Below, piece by piece: positions 8,914 through 17,963 of a stretch of DNA of 40,940 nt. The notes below the pieces were generated by a model. That model had not been told where the DNA came from and ran no database searches. It was given only the letters and a program-made list of their open reading frames with translations. Made by a program: the position numbers and the translations under genes. Position 1 is the stretch's first letter. Each line of letters opens with the position of its first letter. Source of the DNA: Bacteroidales bacterium (GTDB taxonomy: Bacteria; Bacteroidota; Bacteroidia; Bacteroidales; Prolixibacteraceae); NCBI GenBank assembly GCA_031285325.1, contig JAITWJ010000148.1, forward strand, positions 1 to 40,940, given 5' to 3'.

Positions 8914-11900
8914 TCAGATATTATTTTCAACTGCAAAAATAATTTTATCGAATATGCTTCCGGCTGCTTCAACGTTGGGTACGCTGTCGAAAATAAGTGT
9001 GAGTTTGTTATTCATTTCTTTCATTTTGCATGATGAGTTATTTTTTTGAACGAATTGAATTATCTTCATAAAATCGCTCGATTGATAGAATGGAGATTGC
9101 TGGTTGGGAACGAAATAGCAGATCATTTTTTCGTTCCGCAGGCTTATTTTTTCCATGCCGAGCTTAACAGATTTCCAGCGGAGTTTCATTATCTCGATAA
9201 GTTCATGGCTTTCTATCGGTAATTTTCCAAAGCGGTCTATTAATCTTTCTCTGTATTTTTGGAGTTCATCCTCGTTCTCAATATTGTCTAATTCGCGATA
9301 CAACAGCATTCTTTCTGATGTTTCGGGGATATAATTTTCGGGGAAAAGCAATTCAAGGTCGGTATCTATTTGGCATTCGCTTACGGGGTTTATGTTCAGG
9401 AATGCCTGAGTTTGCGTTTTGGTTTTATCTTCAAAAACATCTTTAAATTCTTCCTGTTTAAGTTCGCGTATTGCCTCGTTAAGAATACGATGATATGTTT
9501 CGAAACCTATATCGGCAATAAATCCGCTTTGTTCGGCGCCGAGCAAATTTCCTGCTCCGCGTATATCAAGGTCTTGCATGGCAATATTAAATCCACTGCC
9601 CAAATCAGAAAATTCCTCTAAAGCTTTAAGACGCCGGCGAGCATCGGCGTTAATACTTGCAAGTGGAGGCGTAATAAGGTAACAAAAAGCCTTTTTATTT
9701 GAACGCCCTACCCTGCCGCGTAATTGGTGTAAATCACTCAATCCAAAATTTTGCGCATTGTTTATAATAATTGTATTTGCATTTGGAATATCAAGTCCCG
9801 ATTCAATAATTGTAGTGGCAATCAAGACGTCGAAATTACCATTTATGAAATCGAGCATAACTTTTTCAAGTTTTTGCCCTTCCATTTGTCCGTGCCCGAC
9901 TCCGGTTTTTACACCAGGTACAATTTGTTTTATGGTATCTTCAACCTCGTAAATATTTTGAACAAAATTATGAATAAAAAACACCTGCCCGTTTCGTTCT
10001 ACTTCGTAAGTTATTGCTTCGCGTATAAACTGCTCATTAAAACCATGTATCTCGGTAATTATCGGATAGCGGTTTAACGGCGGTGTTTGAATAACCGACA
10101 AATCGCGCGCACCCATAAGCGAAAATTGTAAAGTTCTCGGAATTGGCGTAGCAGTAAGCGTTAATGTGTCAATATTAATCTTAAACCTTTTCAATTTTTC
10201 TTTTACCGAAACGCCAAATTTCTGTTCCTCGTCTATTATGAGTAAGCCCAAGTCTTTAAATTTCACATCTTTGCTCACCAAACGATGGGTGCCAATTATT
10301 ATATCTATTTTTCCTTCTGCCAGTTCAATTAATATATGTTTTATTTCGGCGGCCGATTTTAATCGGCTTACAGATTCTATTCGTACAGGAAAATCTTTCA
10401 ACCGTTCCGAAAAAGTTTTATGGTGCTGCAACGACAAAATGGTTGTAGGCACCAAAACGGCAACCTGTTTGCTGTCGGCAACCGCCTTAAATGCCGCCCT
10501 TATTGCAATTTCTGTTTTTCCGAAGCCCACATCGCCGCATACCAGCCTGTCCATCGGTATATCTTTTTGCATATCTTCCTTAACCGCAACAGTAGCCTTT
10601 TCCTGGTCTGGAGTATCTTCGTAAATAAACGAAGCTTCAAGTTCGTCCTGCAAATAGGTATCGGGTGAAAATGAGTAACCTTTTTCTGTTTTTCGCTGGG
10701 CATACAAAGCTATTAGCTCGCGGGCAATATCTTTTACCTTAGCTTTGGTACGGTTTTTCATATTCTGCCAAACACCGGTTCCAAGCTTGTTCAGGCTGGG
10801 TTCAAAACCTTCTTTACCTTTGTATTTCGATATACGGTGCAGCGAATGAATATTAACCAAAAGAGAATCGTTATCTCTATAAACTAAGCGTATAGATTCC
10901 TGTATTTTTCCGTTTACCTCTGTTTTTACCAGTCCTGCAAATTTACCGATTCCATGGTCAATATGAACTACATAATCGCCCTGGTGCAGTTTATTCAGTT
11001 CTTTCAACGAAACGGCTTCGTGTTCGGCTTTATTTATTTTCAGCTTAAACCTGTGATAGCGTTCAAAAATCTGGTGGTCGGTGTAACAGCATATTTTTAA
11101 TTCGTTATCGATAAAACCTTCGTGCAAAACAAAATTTACAGGAATAAACTCAACGTTTACGTTTATATCGTTAAAAATAGCTTTTAAACGTTCAAATTGC
11201 TTTTCGTTAGTTGAAAGAATCAGTATTTCGTAGCCTTTCTTTTTAAAATTGATAAGGTTTTCGCCTAACAGATTAAAATTTTTGTTGAACACCGGTTGCT
11301 TTGAGAACAGGAATTCAAATTTCGATGTTGGTTTAAAAAACATATCGGTACCAAAATCGAATACTGTTCGCTGTTCAAACTGCCTTTTCAGCACATTCCC
11401 CGAAGCAATCATGTCTTTAATATTTCCTTCTTCGGGTTTTGCCATAATTGTATTCTGGTATGTTTCGGAAACAAAATCGAAAAACTGGTTCAGGTTGTTT
11501 CCAAACAAAATACTTTCTTCAGGCAGGAAGTCAATAAACGAAATTCTTTCGCCTTTAATGTCGGGGTTATTAATATCGGGAACAATTGTGATGTGTTTAA
11601 AAATGTCTTTCGATATCTGGCTGTCGATATTGAAACTGCGAATTGATTCAATTTCGTTGCCAAAAAAATCGATGCGATACGGATTGTCGTTCGAAAATGA
11701 AAAAATATCGACAATGCTGCCACGTACCGAAAATTGTCCCGGTTCGTAAACAAAGCTAACTCTTTCGAACCCGTATTCATATAAAAACTCGTTGATAAAT
11801 TCGATTGAAATTTTATCGCCTTGCGTTATTTGAAGCGTATTTAAATTAAGGCTGGCCTGCGAAATAACGGTTTCGACCACAGCTTCGGGATAAGTAATAA

Positions 11901-12264
11901 TTAACCATTTTTGTTCTTTCGACGAAATCTTATTCAGAACTTCAGTTCTCTGTAAAATATTTTCCTGTTCGGGCTGGCCGTACTGGATTGAACGTTTGTA
12001 TGAAGACGGAAAAAACAGTGTGTGTTTTTCCAATCCAATATTATTTAAATCGTCGTAAAAGTATGCGGCTTCCTCTCTGTTGTTCAAAAAAACTATAATG
12101 TTTTTCTGAGCCTGCAAAAACATATTCCCCAGAAATATGGCTTTCGATGAGCCGATAAAACCATGCAGATGAATTTTTTCAAATAAATGAGTATTCGTCT
12201 TTCCTGCTATCTCGGAAAACGAAATATACCTGTTAAAATATTGAAGAAACTGTGAAATTCCCAA
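8914..12264 (-). CDS. mfd: Transcription-repair coupling factor Mfd (TTG start)
   Basis: A 1116-residue protein with the Mfd layout: UvrB-like N-terminal part (LHGFIGSSKAIFLGN, YEPGQFSVRGSIVDIFSF), the RNA-polymerase-interacting domain (LNKLHQGDYVVHIDHGIGKFAGL), a RecG-like translocase with Walker A GDVGFGKTEIA near residue 580, DEEQKFGV near 680, TATPIPRTLQ and the QLRGRVGRS motif, and a C-terminal TRCF domain. It removes stalled RNA polymerase from lesions and recruits UvrA. No ATG lies near the expected N-terminus: the in-frame start is TTG at 12264. The stop of the preceding minus-strand gene (ygjP) is ~600 bases upstream, and that interval is filled by the 41-bp hairpin array. Confidence 0.96.
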   Translation of the reverse strand: MGISQFLQYFNRYISFSEIAGKTNTHLFEKIHLHGFIGSSKAIFLGNMFLQAQKNIIVFLNNREEAAYFYDDLNNIGLEKHTLFFPSSYKRSIQYGQPEQENILQRTEVLNKISSKEQKWLIITYPEAVVETVISQASLNLNTLQITQGDKISIEFINEFLYEYGFERVSFVYEPGQFSVRGSIVDIFSFSNDNPYRIDFFGNEIESIRSFNIDSQISKDIFKHITIVPDINNPDIKGERISFIDFLPEESILFGNNLNQFFDFVSETYQNTIMAKPEEGNIKDMIASGNVLKRQFEQRTVFDFGTDMFFKPTSKFEFLFSKQPVFNKNFNLLGENLINFKKKGYEILILSTNEKQFERLKAIFNDINVNVEFIPVNFVLHEGFIDNELKICCYTDHQIFERYHRFKLKINKAEHEAVSLKELNKLHQGDYVVHIDHGIGKFAGLVKTEVNGKIQESIRLVYRDNDSLLVNIHSLHRISKYKGKEGFEPSLNKLGTGVWQNMKNRTKAKVKDIARELIALYAQRKTEKGYSFSPDTYLQDELEASFIYEDTPDQEKATVAVKEDMQKDIPMDRLVCGDVGFGKTEIAIRAAFKAVADSKQVAVLVPTTILSLQHHKTFSERLKDFPVRIESVSRLKSAAEIKHILIELAEGKIDIIIGTHRLVSKDVKFKDLGLLIIDEEQKFGVSVKEKLKRFKINIDTLTLTATPIPRTLQFSLMGARDLSVIQTPPLNRYPIITEIHGFNEQFIREAITYEVERNGQVFFIHNFVQNIYEVEDTIKQIVPGVKTGVGHGQMEGQKLEKVMLDFINGNFDVLIATTIIESGLDIPNANTIIINNAQNFGLSDLHQLRGRVGRSNKKAFCYLITPPLASINADARRRLKALEEFSDLGSGFNIAMQDLDIRGAGNLLGAEQSGFIADIGFETYHRILNEAIRELKQEEFKDVFEDKTKTQTQAFLNINPVSECQIDTDLELLFPENYIPETSERMLLYRELDNIENEDELQKYRERLIDRFGKLPIESHELIEIMKLRWKSVKLGMEKISLRNEKMICYFVPNQQSPFYQSSDFMKIIQFVQKNNSSCKMKEMNNKLTLIFDSVPNVEAAGSIFDKIIFAVENNI

Positions 12265-12318
12265 GAGCTGAAAATTTTTGGGCGAATATAATACTGTTGA
12301 TTTATACTTCCAGCAGTT

Positions 12319-12365
12319 TTTTCAAAAAAATATTTATACTTGTTCGGGTAATAAAATCAACTAAC
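12319..12365. repeat. 47-bp direct repeat, mfd-proximal copy
   Basis: It begins TTTTCAAAAAAATATTTA and ends ATAAAATCAACTAAC. It matches 12815-12861 at 44 of 47 positions by eye, in the same orientation. The pair brackets the hairpin array, and this copy lies in the mfd upstream region. Confidence 0.85.
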
Positions 12366-12469
12366 TGCCGGTTGTGCATTTATTATCAGGCAATACTAAA
12401 AATTTTAATCTGTAAAAAAAATACGTTTGGCCTTATATAACGTTCCTGAGCCTGAACTTCCTGTTTGAA

Positions 12470-12793
12470 CAACAAAAACAACGATTTTACCTCTTGCGGA
12501 GTTTCCGCAAACACGAAAATGAGGATTTTACCCTTTGCCGAAGCTCGGCAAACACGAAAATGATGAATTTACCTCTTGCCGAAGTTCGGCAAACACGAAA
12601 ATGAGGATTTTACCCTTTGCCGAAGCTCGGCAAACACAAAAATGATGAATTTGCCCCTTGCCGAAGTTCGGCAAACACAAAAATGACGATTTTACCTCTT
12701 GCCGAAGCTCGGCAAATACGAAAATGATGAATTTGCCTCTTGCCGAAGTTCGGCAAACACAAAAAAGATGATTTTGCCTCTTGCATCTGAATA
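12470..12793. repeat. 41-bp tandem array of hairpins with compensatory changes (8 units)
   Basis: Full units start at 12508, 12549, 12590, 12631, 12672 and 12713; diverged edge units start at 12470 and 12754. Each full unit contains TTGCCGA, a 3-base loop and TCGGCAA. Loop AGC alternates with AGT, and GAGGATTTT or GACGATTTT mostly alternates with GATGAATTT, so there is an 82-bp higher-order period. The edge unit at 12470 has TTGCGGA/TCCGCAA: both arms changed so that pairing is kept. It lies between ygjP and mfd, both on minus. Confidence 0.92.
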
Positions 12794-12814
12794 TTACAAC
12801 AGTGTTGTAAACAA

Positions 12815-12861
12815 TTTTCAAAAAAATATTTACACCTATTCGGGTAATAAAATCAACTAAC
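12815..12861. repeat. 47-bp direct repeat, ygjP-proximal copy
   Basis: The second copy of the 12319-12365 sequence, with three substitutions. It ends 9 bases from the ygjP stop. Confidence 0.85.
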
Positions 12862-12869
12862 GAAACAAA

Positions 12870-13565
12870 CTATAGATACACCGAATACTGTTTCGTTTTT
12901 TTGGCCAGTGCACGGGCATTGTTGCCGGTAATTTCATTTAGTTTTTCCCAAAACACCGGGCCGTGGTTTTTTATTTTGGTGTGTACCAGTTCGTGCAGTA
13001 AAATATAATCAATAAGCTCATCGGGCATTTTCATCATCTGTAAATTCAGGCTTATGTTGTTTCGCGACGAACAGCTCCCCCAGTTATGTTTATTATTTCG
13101 GACAGTTACATTGTTGAACGAAAACCCGAACTGTCCGGCCAGTTTATTTAAACGTGCAGGGAGTATATTTATGGCCTCGAGACGATAAATTCCGGTAATT
13201 ACTTTTTCAATAAAAGCATAGCTTTCGGCTGATGAGAAATCTTTAACAGTAACAAAAACACGGTCTTCTTTTCTTTCTGCCTTATTTTCAAATCCGTTAG
13301 AGAAATTAACTGTAAAATGTTTTGTTTTGAAAACTGAATTGTCGGAAAATATATTTAACCGGTTTTCAAATTTAGATTGCTGACGCAGTATCCATGCTTT
13401 ATTTCTTTCAACAAACTCTGTTACCGATTTAAACGAAGCATAATAAGGGAACGACACAAGCACCGATTTATCTGGCTTAACACTTATTTTAATATTTCTT
13501 GAGCGTATGTTTCCTGAAAAAGTAACCGAACCAATATCTTTCAGTTTAACTGTTTTATTAGTCAT
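12870..13565 (-). CDS. YgjP-type zinc metallopeptidase (DUF45)
   Basis: The C-terminal half has LLHELVHTKIKNHGPVFWEKL, the HExxH zinc site with a third histidine as in YgjP/SprT-like proteins, preceded by NNKHNWGSCSSRNNISLNLQMM, another hallmark of DUF45. The N-terminal half is the beta-rich part of the family. Substrates are unknown; the family is often encoded near DNA-repair or restriction genes. The start is the ATG at 13565, forming an ATGA overlap with the upstream exonuclease stop, so translation is likely coupled. The frame is open 14 codons further upstream, but that lies inside the exonuclease gene. Confidence 0.87.
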   Translation of the reverse strand: MTNKTVKLKDIGSVTFSGNIRSRNIKISVKPDKSVLVSFPYYASFKSVTEFVERNKAWILRQQSKFENRLNIFSDNSVFKTKHFTVNFSNGFENKAERKEDRVFVTVKDFSSAESYAFIEKVITGIYRLEAINILPARLNKLAGQFGFSFNNVTVRNNKHNWGSCSSRNNISLNLQMMKMPDELIDYILLHELVHTKIKNHGPVFWEKLNEITGNNARALAKKTKQYSVYL

Positions 13566-14137
13566 TGGGCATTTGAAAATTTCATGAAAATTTCCTGTGC
13601 AATCCATGCATCGGTGGCAGCGTATATAATTTGGGACTGGGTTAATGTTTCAACATCCCAGTTAGATATTTGCTGTGTTTTTGAAATGCGGAACCCGCAA
13701 ACAATGGCGGCAAGTTTTTTCAGGCTGAAATCCTGTATTCCAAGGCTGCGGGCATAATCCTGCAGCTCGACAAACCCGCGCGGGTTGAATTTACAGATTT
13801 TCTGCAATACCTTTATATCGTCGCGAATGGCAACACCTGCCTTAATAATACCGGGGTTAGCTAAAACGCTGCAAATTTCGGGCGGCAGGCCAATTTTATT
13901 TATACGGAACAAAAAAGCCTGACTGCATGTTGAAAGCTGAAGCAGCGCCACCGTGTTTACCATTCCTTTTTTGAAGGATGGACGGGTTTCGGTATCGAAC
14001 CCTATTACATGCTGCACCGATAAAATTTCGCAGGCCTTGTGTATTTTTTCATGGCTGTCAACCACAGTTATTTCGCCTTCGAAACATTTCAGCGGCAAAT
14101 TTGCAAGCTCTTCATTTGTAATCTTCTCTTTAAACAT
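13562..14137 (-). CDS. 3'-5' exonuclease of the RNase D/WRN type (DEDDy)
   Basis: A 191-residue protein with Exo I GFDTETRPSF, Exo II in AGVAIRDDIKVLQ and Exo III IIYAATDAWIAQEIF (Y-x3-D), the four acidic residues plus tyrosine of DEDDy nucleases. Homologues trim RNA 3' ends or DNA. Only the nuclease domain is present, without the HRDC domain of RNase D. It overlaps the ygjP gene by ATGA, so the nuclease and metallopeptidase are probably made together. Confidence 0.88.
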   Translation of the reverse strand: MFKEKITNEELANLPLKCFEGEITVVDSHEKIHKACEILSVQHVIGFDTETRPSFKKGMVNTVALLQLSTCSQAFLFRINKIGLPPEICSVLANPGIIKAGVAIRDDIKVLQKICKFNPRGFVELQDYARSLGIQDFSLKKLAAIVCGFRISKTQQISNWDVETLTQSQIIYAATDAWIAQEIFMKFSNAQ

Positions 14138-14232
14138 GTTATTACTTTTTGTTGAAGTGATACTTTTTTAAAAAACCGTCAAACCATTTTGCGTTGCCCT
14201 TGCGCTGCGGTACTTAGCCGTTACACCGGTTC

Positions 14233-14760
14233 TTAAACACCGGCGCTGCCATACACAAGCCGGTGTATTGCACGTAAAACATTTACCAGATTTTGCCCCC
14301 AGTATTCCTCGAAACCATACCGGCATTCATACAAGGCATCGTTCATTACCTCGTCGTTTCCAATACTGTAAGAAAACACAAAGTTTTTTACCGGCTGATA
14401 AATATCTGCAAGGTTTTCCGATATGCTAGCCGTAACGGTTTCCTGTCCGAACTGTATAGAAGGGTCAAAAACTTCGTAAAAACTGTCGTTTTCGCCCAGC
14501 ACCTGCAACCATTTCTGGTTATACAAATTGTAGTCGAACTCGGTTACATGTTTGTCAATATCATCATCCAAAACAATTTCATTTTCGGGAAGCAGAGCAG
14601 CCTTAAGATATAAAAGCGGAAGTATTTTATGCAACTTATCAAGACTGTTACGTACATTGTCCTCTTCGGCGCCTTCAATAATACGACAAAACTCGTTTGC
14701 AACCGTTAAAAACTCAATAACATTTCTCGAATATACAAGCTGATGTAATTTATTTTTCAT
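14233..14760 (-). CDS. DUF5063 domain protein
   Basis: An all-helical cytosolic protein of about 175 residues with many acidic residues. Phrases such as VIEFLTVANEFCRIIEG, LHKILPLLYLKAALLP and GFEEYWGQNLVNVLRAIHRL match my memory of DUF5063. Function unknown. The frame extends to 14793, but I chose the ATG at 14760 (MKNKLHQLVYSRN), which starts at the first predicted helix. The next gene on the same strand, the exonuclease, starts ~95 bases downstream, so they may be co-transcribed. Confidence 0.78.
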   Translation of the reverse strand: MKNKLHQLVYSRNVIEFLTVANEFCRIIEGAEEDNVRNSLDKLHKILPLLYLKAALLPENEIVLDDDIDKHVTEFDYNLYNQKWLQVLGENDSFYEVFDPSIQFGQETVTASISENLADIYQPVKNFVFSYSIGNDEVMNDALYECRYGFEEYWGQNLVNVLRAIHRLVYGSAGV

Positions 14761-14842
14761 TCTTTCAACTAAAAACACTGCAATAGTACGCAAAATTTGA
14801 ACTCTTTAGGGGATTTAGGGGTAAATAATTGTAAATTGTCCG

Positions 14843-14878
14843 TTGTCAATTAAGATAGTTTTACATACATTTACGGTG
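14843..14878 (+). promoter_or_regulatory. Promoter module of the GH43 gene, shared with the region at 38986
   Basis: TTG at 14843, 20 bases, then TACATTTA at 14866-14873 fit the -33/-7 arrangement of Bacteroidota promoters. The 36 bases match 38986-39021 at 31 positions, including CATACnTTTACGGTG. Confidence 0.55.
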
Positions 14879-14928
14879 TAATATTTTATTCATATTTGAA
14901 AATTGATTATTGTATCGTGGTTAGCTTT

Positions 14929-15003
14929 AGCGCCGGCTACCGGCCGGACGCTACTGCCGACCCGAATACTTGTTGACAATGAATAATGAACGATTGACAA
15001 CTG
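14929..15003. repeat. Dispersed GC-hairpin element, copy 2 (reverse orientation)
   Basis: A hairpin with arms AGCGCCGG and CCGGACGCT (one bulge) at 14929-14952 is followed by CCGAATAC (GTATTCGG reversed) at 14962-14969 and TTGACAAT-type motifs. It ends just before the GH43 start. Related copies lie at 2636 and 38910. Confidence 0.55.
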
Positions 15004-15018
15004 ATAAAAAACATCAAC

Positions 15019-16770
15019 ATGAAAACATCTCTCTGGGCGGCAGCCATCTTGCTTGGAATAACGGCGGTAACAGCCCATGCCCGCCGGCCGCTGCAAACAG
15101 AAACGTCGGAGCAGCAGGCATCTGCACCAAACAAAGCCACATTCAGCTATTTCGAATACACCGGTAACGACGCCCGCTTCAATGTGCCTGTCGATCCTGC
15201 AAAACAGTATCTGAATCCCATTGTGGCCGGATTCTGGCCCGACCCAAGCATCTGCCGCAAGGGCGACGACTTTTACATGGTAAACTCCACATTCGGCTAT
15301 TTTCCCGGTGTGCCAATCTTCCACAGTAAAGACCTTGTTAACTGGACGCCCCTCGGCCATGTGCTAAATCGTAACTCGCAGCTCGACCTTACCGGCCTGC
15401 GCCATTCGCGCGGCATATACGCTCCAGCCATCGAGTATAACCCCCACAACGACACCTTTTATATGATTACCACCAGCACCGACGGAGCATGGAACTTCGT
15501 AGTAAAAACCAAAGACCCACACAGCGGCGTATGGTCAGACCCGATACGCCTGCCGGAGGTATTCGACATCGACCCCTCATTCTTCTTCGATGACGACGGC
15601 AAAGCGTACATAGTGCACCGCACCGACCCGCCGCTACTGAAATTCCCAAACCACAAGATGATAGTTCTTCGTGAATACGACATCGAAAACGACTGTACTA
15701 CAGGAGAAATGACAGTATTGGTTGAAGAGGGCCTAAACTGGCTGCCCCGTCCGCAATACATCGAGGGGCCGCACATATACAACATAGACGGCCGCTACCA
15801 CCTGATAGCCGCCGAGGGAGGCACCTGGGAACAGCACGCCGAAGTAGCACTAACGGCCAACAATATTAAAGGGCCATATAAATCAAACCCAGTCAACCCG
15901 ATACTCACCCAGCGCGACCTGCCCGAAAACCGCCCTGATAAGGTAACCACCACCGGCCATCTCGACTTCCTGCAAGACGCAAAGGGCGAATGGTGGGGCG
16001 TGTTCCTCGCCTGCCGGCCATACGAAGGCAATTACTACAACACAGGGCGCGAAACGTTCCTGCTGCCGGTCGAATGGAAAGACGGCTATCCGGTTATCCT
16101 CGAAAAAGGGCGCGCAGTGCCAACTATAGTCGCCAAGAACGACCTGCGTCCCAACACCGGCTACCCTTACCTCACGGGTAACTTCACCTGGCGCGACGAG
16201 TTCGACACCGATGCACTCGATTTCGAATGGTCGTTCATACGCAACCCGCGCGGGGAGTGGTGGCGGCAGGCAAACGGTAAGATGGTGATTGACGCCCTGC
16301 CACGCTCTATCTACACTATGGACAATCCCGCCTATCTGGGCAAACGCCAGCAACATCAGGTGTTCGAGGCCGAAACTATCATCGATTTCGTGCCGGCAGC
16401 GAGCGGAGAACTGGCCGGGATGGCTTATTTCCAGAACGAGCGTTTCAATTTCGTATTCGGGAAGACTATACTCAACGGGCAGCAAACTATCACCCTCGAC
16501 CGCACCGAAGACGGCGTAACACACCGGCTGGTGGCAATATCCGTGCCGGCAGGCAACGAACAGACACTGTTACGGCTGAAAATATCGGTCAACAGCGACA
16601 AGGGATCGTTCTTCATAGCCTATAACGACGCCAACTGGCAGGCTGTGGCAGAAGGAATCGACGTAAGGAACCTGAGTACCCACGCCGCAGGCGGCTTTGT
16701 AGGAGCAACTATCGGCATGTATGCTACCTCTACCGTTACCCCTCCCCTGCCCAATATACCCACTTGGTAA
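15019..16770 (+). CDS. Secreted glycoside hydrolase family 43 (xylosidase/arabinofuranosidase type)
   Basis: A signal peptide (MKTSLWAAAILLGITAVTAHA) precedes a five-bladed GH43 domain with all three catalytic acids: Asp near 75 in GFWPDPSI, Asp near 185 in DIDPSFF, and Glu near 249 in YIEGPHIY. From about residue 390 (FTWRDEFDTDALDFEWSF) there is a beta-sandwich like the C-terminal domain of XynB-type beta-xylosidases. It should release xylose or arabinose from plant glycans in the periplasm or at the surface. No SusC/SusD genes are nearby, so it is not in a standard polysaccharide utilization locus. Codon use is clearly GC-richer than in flanking genes. Its stop overlaps the next start (TAATG). 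Confidence 0.92.
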   Translation: MKTSLWAAAILLGITAVTAHARRPLQTETSEQQASAPNKATFSYFEYTGNDARFNVPVDPAKQYLNPIVAGFWPDPSICRKGDDFYMVNSTFGYFPGVPIFHSKDLVNWTPLGHVLNRNSQLDLTGLRHSRGIYAPAIEYNPHNDTFYMITTSTDGAWNFVVKTKDPHSGVWSDPIRLPEVFDIDPSFFFDDDGKAYIVHRTDPPLLKFPNHKMIVLREYDIENDCTTGEMTVLVEEGLNWLPRPQYIEGPHIYNIDGRYHLIAAEGGTWEQHAEVALTANNIKGPYKSNPVNPILTQRDLPENRPDKVTTTGHLDFLQDAKGEWWGVFLACRPYEGNYYNTGRETFLLPVEWKDGYPVILEKGRAVPTIVAKNDLRPNTGYPYLTGNFTWRDEFDTDALDFEWSFIRNPRGEWWRQANGKMVIDALPRSIYTMDNPAYLGKRQQHQVFEAETIIDFVPAASGELAGMAYFQNERFNFVFGKTILNGQQTITLDRTEDGVTHRLVAISVPAGNEQTLLRLKISVNSDKGSFFIAYNDANWQAVAEGIDVRNLSTHAAGGFVGATIGMYATSTVTPPLPNIPTW

Positions 16771-17963
16771 TGGCTATGGCAACAAAAACTACACGCATCG
16801 ACGCGGCAGACGTTCTGCGGGGTATAGCCGTTATCGGAATCATACTCGTGCACTCGGTCGAGCATTTCAATTTCATATCCTTCGCAGATGCGGCAGAACA
16901 ATGCGCCTTTCTGAATTTCACCGACCGTGTGGTGTGGGATTCGCTCTTTTTCATATTCGGAGGCAAAGGGTATGCCATTTTCGCACTGCTGTTCGGCTTT
17001 AGTTTTTTTATCCAGGATAGCAACCAGCAGGCGAAAGGGAAAGACTTCCGTATGCGGTTCGTGTGGCGGCTATTCCTGCTCTTTTTGATAGGTCTGTTCG
17101 ACGCACTGTTCTATTCGGGCGACATTCTGGTACTCTACGCGGCTATGGGGCTAATCCTGCCAATAGTGTGCCGCCTGCCCAATCGGGCGGTGCTGTGGAT
17201 CGCTGTGGCGCTGATACTTCAACCTATGGAGTGGTGGAAACTTGACCATGCCCTGCTCGACCCAACCTACCTGCCGGGCAATGGATGGTTCGACGCCTCG
17301 TTCCTAACACTGGCTCCGGTGCAGTCCGGCGGCACTTTCTGGGAGGCGTGTAAGGCAAACTTCATGGAGGGGCAGTTTGCCAATATGAACTGGTATGTAG
17401 CCAACGGCCGTATAACACAAACCGCCGGATTGTTCGTCATAGGCCTGCTCATGGGCAGCAAGGGGCTGCTAACAGGTGGTGAGAAGAATCTGAAATTCTG
17501 GTTCGGAATTATCTGTTGGGCGGCAGTGGTCTTTTTTGCCGCCGAGGGGCTTCTTAACCTCGTGCAGGAGTTCATTGAGCGAGGAAATGTGCTCCGGCCA
17601 TTGAGGCTAATCCTCAAATCGTACGGGAACATGGGGGTTACTTTCGCGCTGGTAGGCGGAATCATGATCCTGTTCTACACCACCAAACTACACGTCCCGC
17701 TGATGAAAATAGCCCCATACGGGCGAATGAGCCTGACTAACTACCTGAGCCAGTCGATACTCGGCACTATGATATTCCATAATTGGGGCTTTGGCCTGTG
17801 GGACAATCTGGGAATTACGTACAGTGTTTTCGTGGGAGTAGCTATCATCGCCGTGCAGATCGTTTTCTGCCGCTGGTGGTTGCAATCGCACCGGCAGGGG
17901 CCCGTAGAATGGGCGTGGAAAAAAGCCACATGGCTTTTTAGTTTAGAGTGGAAAGACAGGTAG
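16770..17963 (+). CDS. DUF418 (YeiB-like) multipass membrane protein
   Basis: It starts with the family's DAADVLRGIAVIGIILVHSV segment and has about ten hydrophobic helices (FFIFGGKGYAIFALLFGFSFF, FVWRLFLLFLIGLFDALFYSGDILVLYAAMG, then the DUF418 core GRMSLTNYLSQSILGTMIF). These are inner-membrane proteins distantly related to acyltransferase-3 and heparan N-acetyltransferase families; function is not established. The ATG at 16770 overlaps the GH43 stop as TAATG, so translation is coupled and a joint role, for example with acylated sugars, is possible. It shares the GC-rich composition of the GH43 gene. Confidence 0.88.
   Translation: MAMATKTTRIDAADVLRGIAVIGIILVHSVEHFNFISFADAAEQCAFLNFTDRVVWDSLFFIFGGKGYAIFALLFGFSFFIQDSNQQAKGKDFRMRFVWRLFLLFLIGLFDALFYSGDILVLYAAMGLILPIVCRLPNRAVLWIAVALILQPMEWWKLDHALLDPTYLPGNGWFDASFLTLAPVQSGGTFWEACKANFMEGQFANMNWYVANGRITQTAGLFVIGLLMGSKGLLTGGEKNLKFWFGIICWAAVVFFAAEGLLNLVQEFIERGNVLRPLRLILKSYGNMGVTFALVGGIMILFYTTKLHVPLMKIAPYGRMSLTNYLSQSILGTMIFHNWGFGLWDNLGITYSVFVGVAIIAVQIVFCRWWLQSHRQGPVEWAWKKATWLFSLEWKDR

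Noticed and set aside
8821-9033. 70-codon plus-strand frame
   Set aside because: More than half overlaps the end of mfd on the other strand, the rest is AT-rich intergenic DNA, and the product has no plausible domain.
12528-12821. 97-codon minus-strand frame through the 41-bp array
   Set aside because: 41 is not a multiple of 3, so the protein repeats only every three units; the palindromes and compensatory changes explain the sequence better.
15883-16524. 213-codon minus-strand frame
   Set aside because: It lies opposite the GH43 catalytic region; GC-rich coding DNA readily opens such frames, and the product shows no domain.
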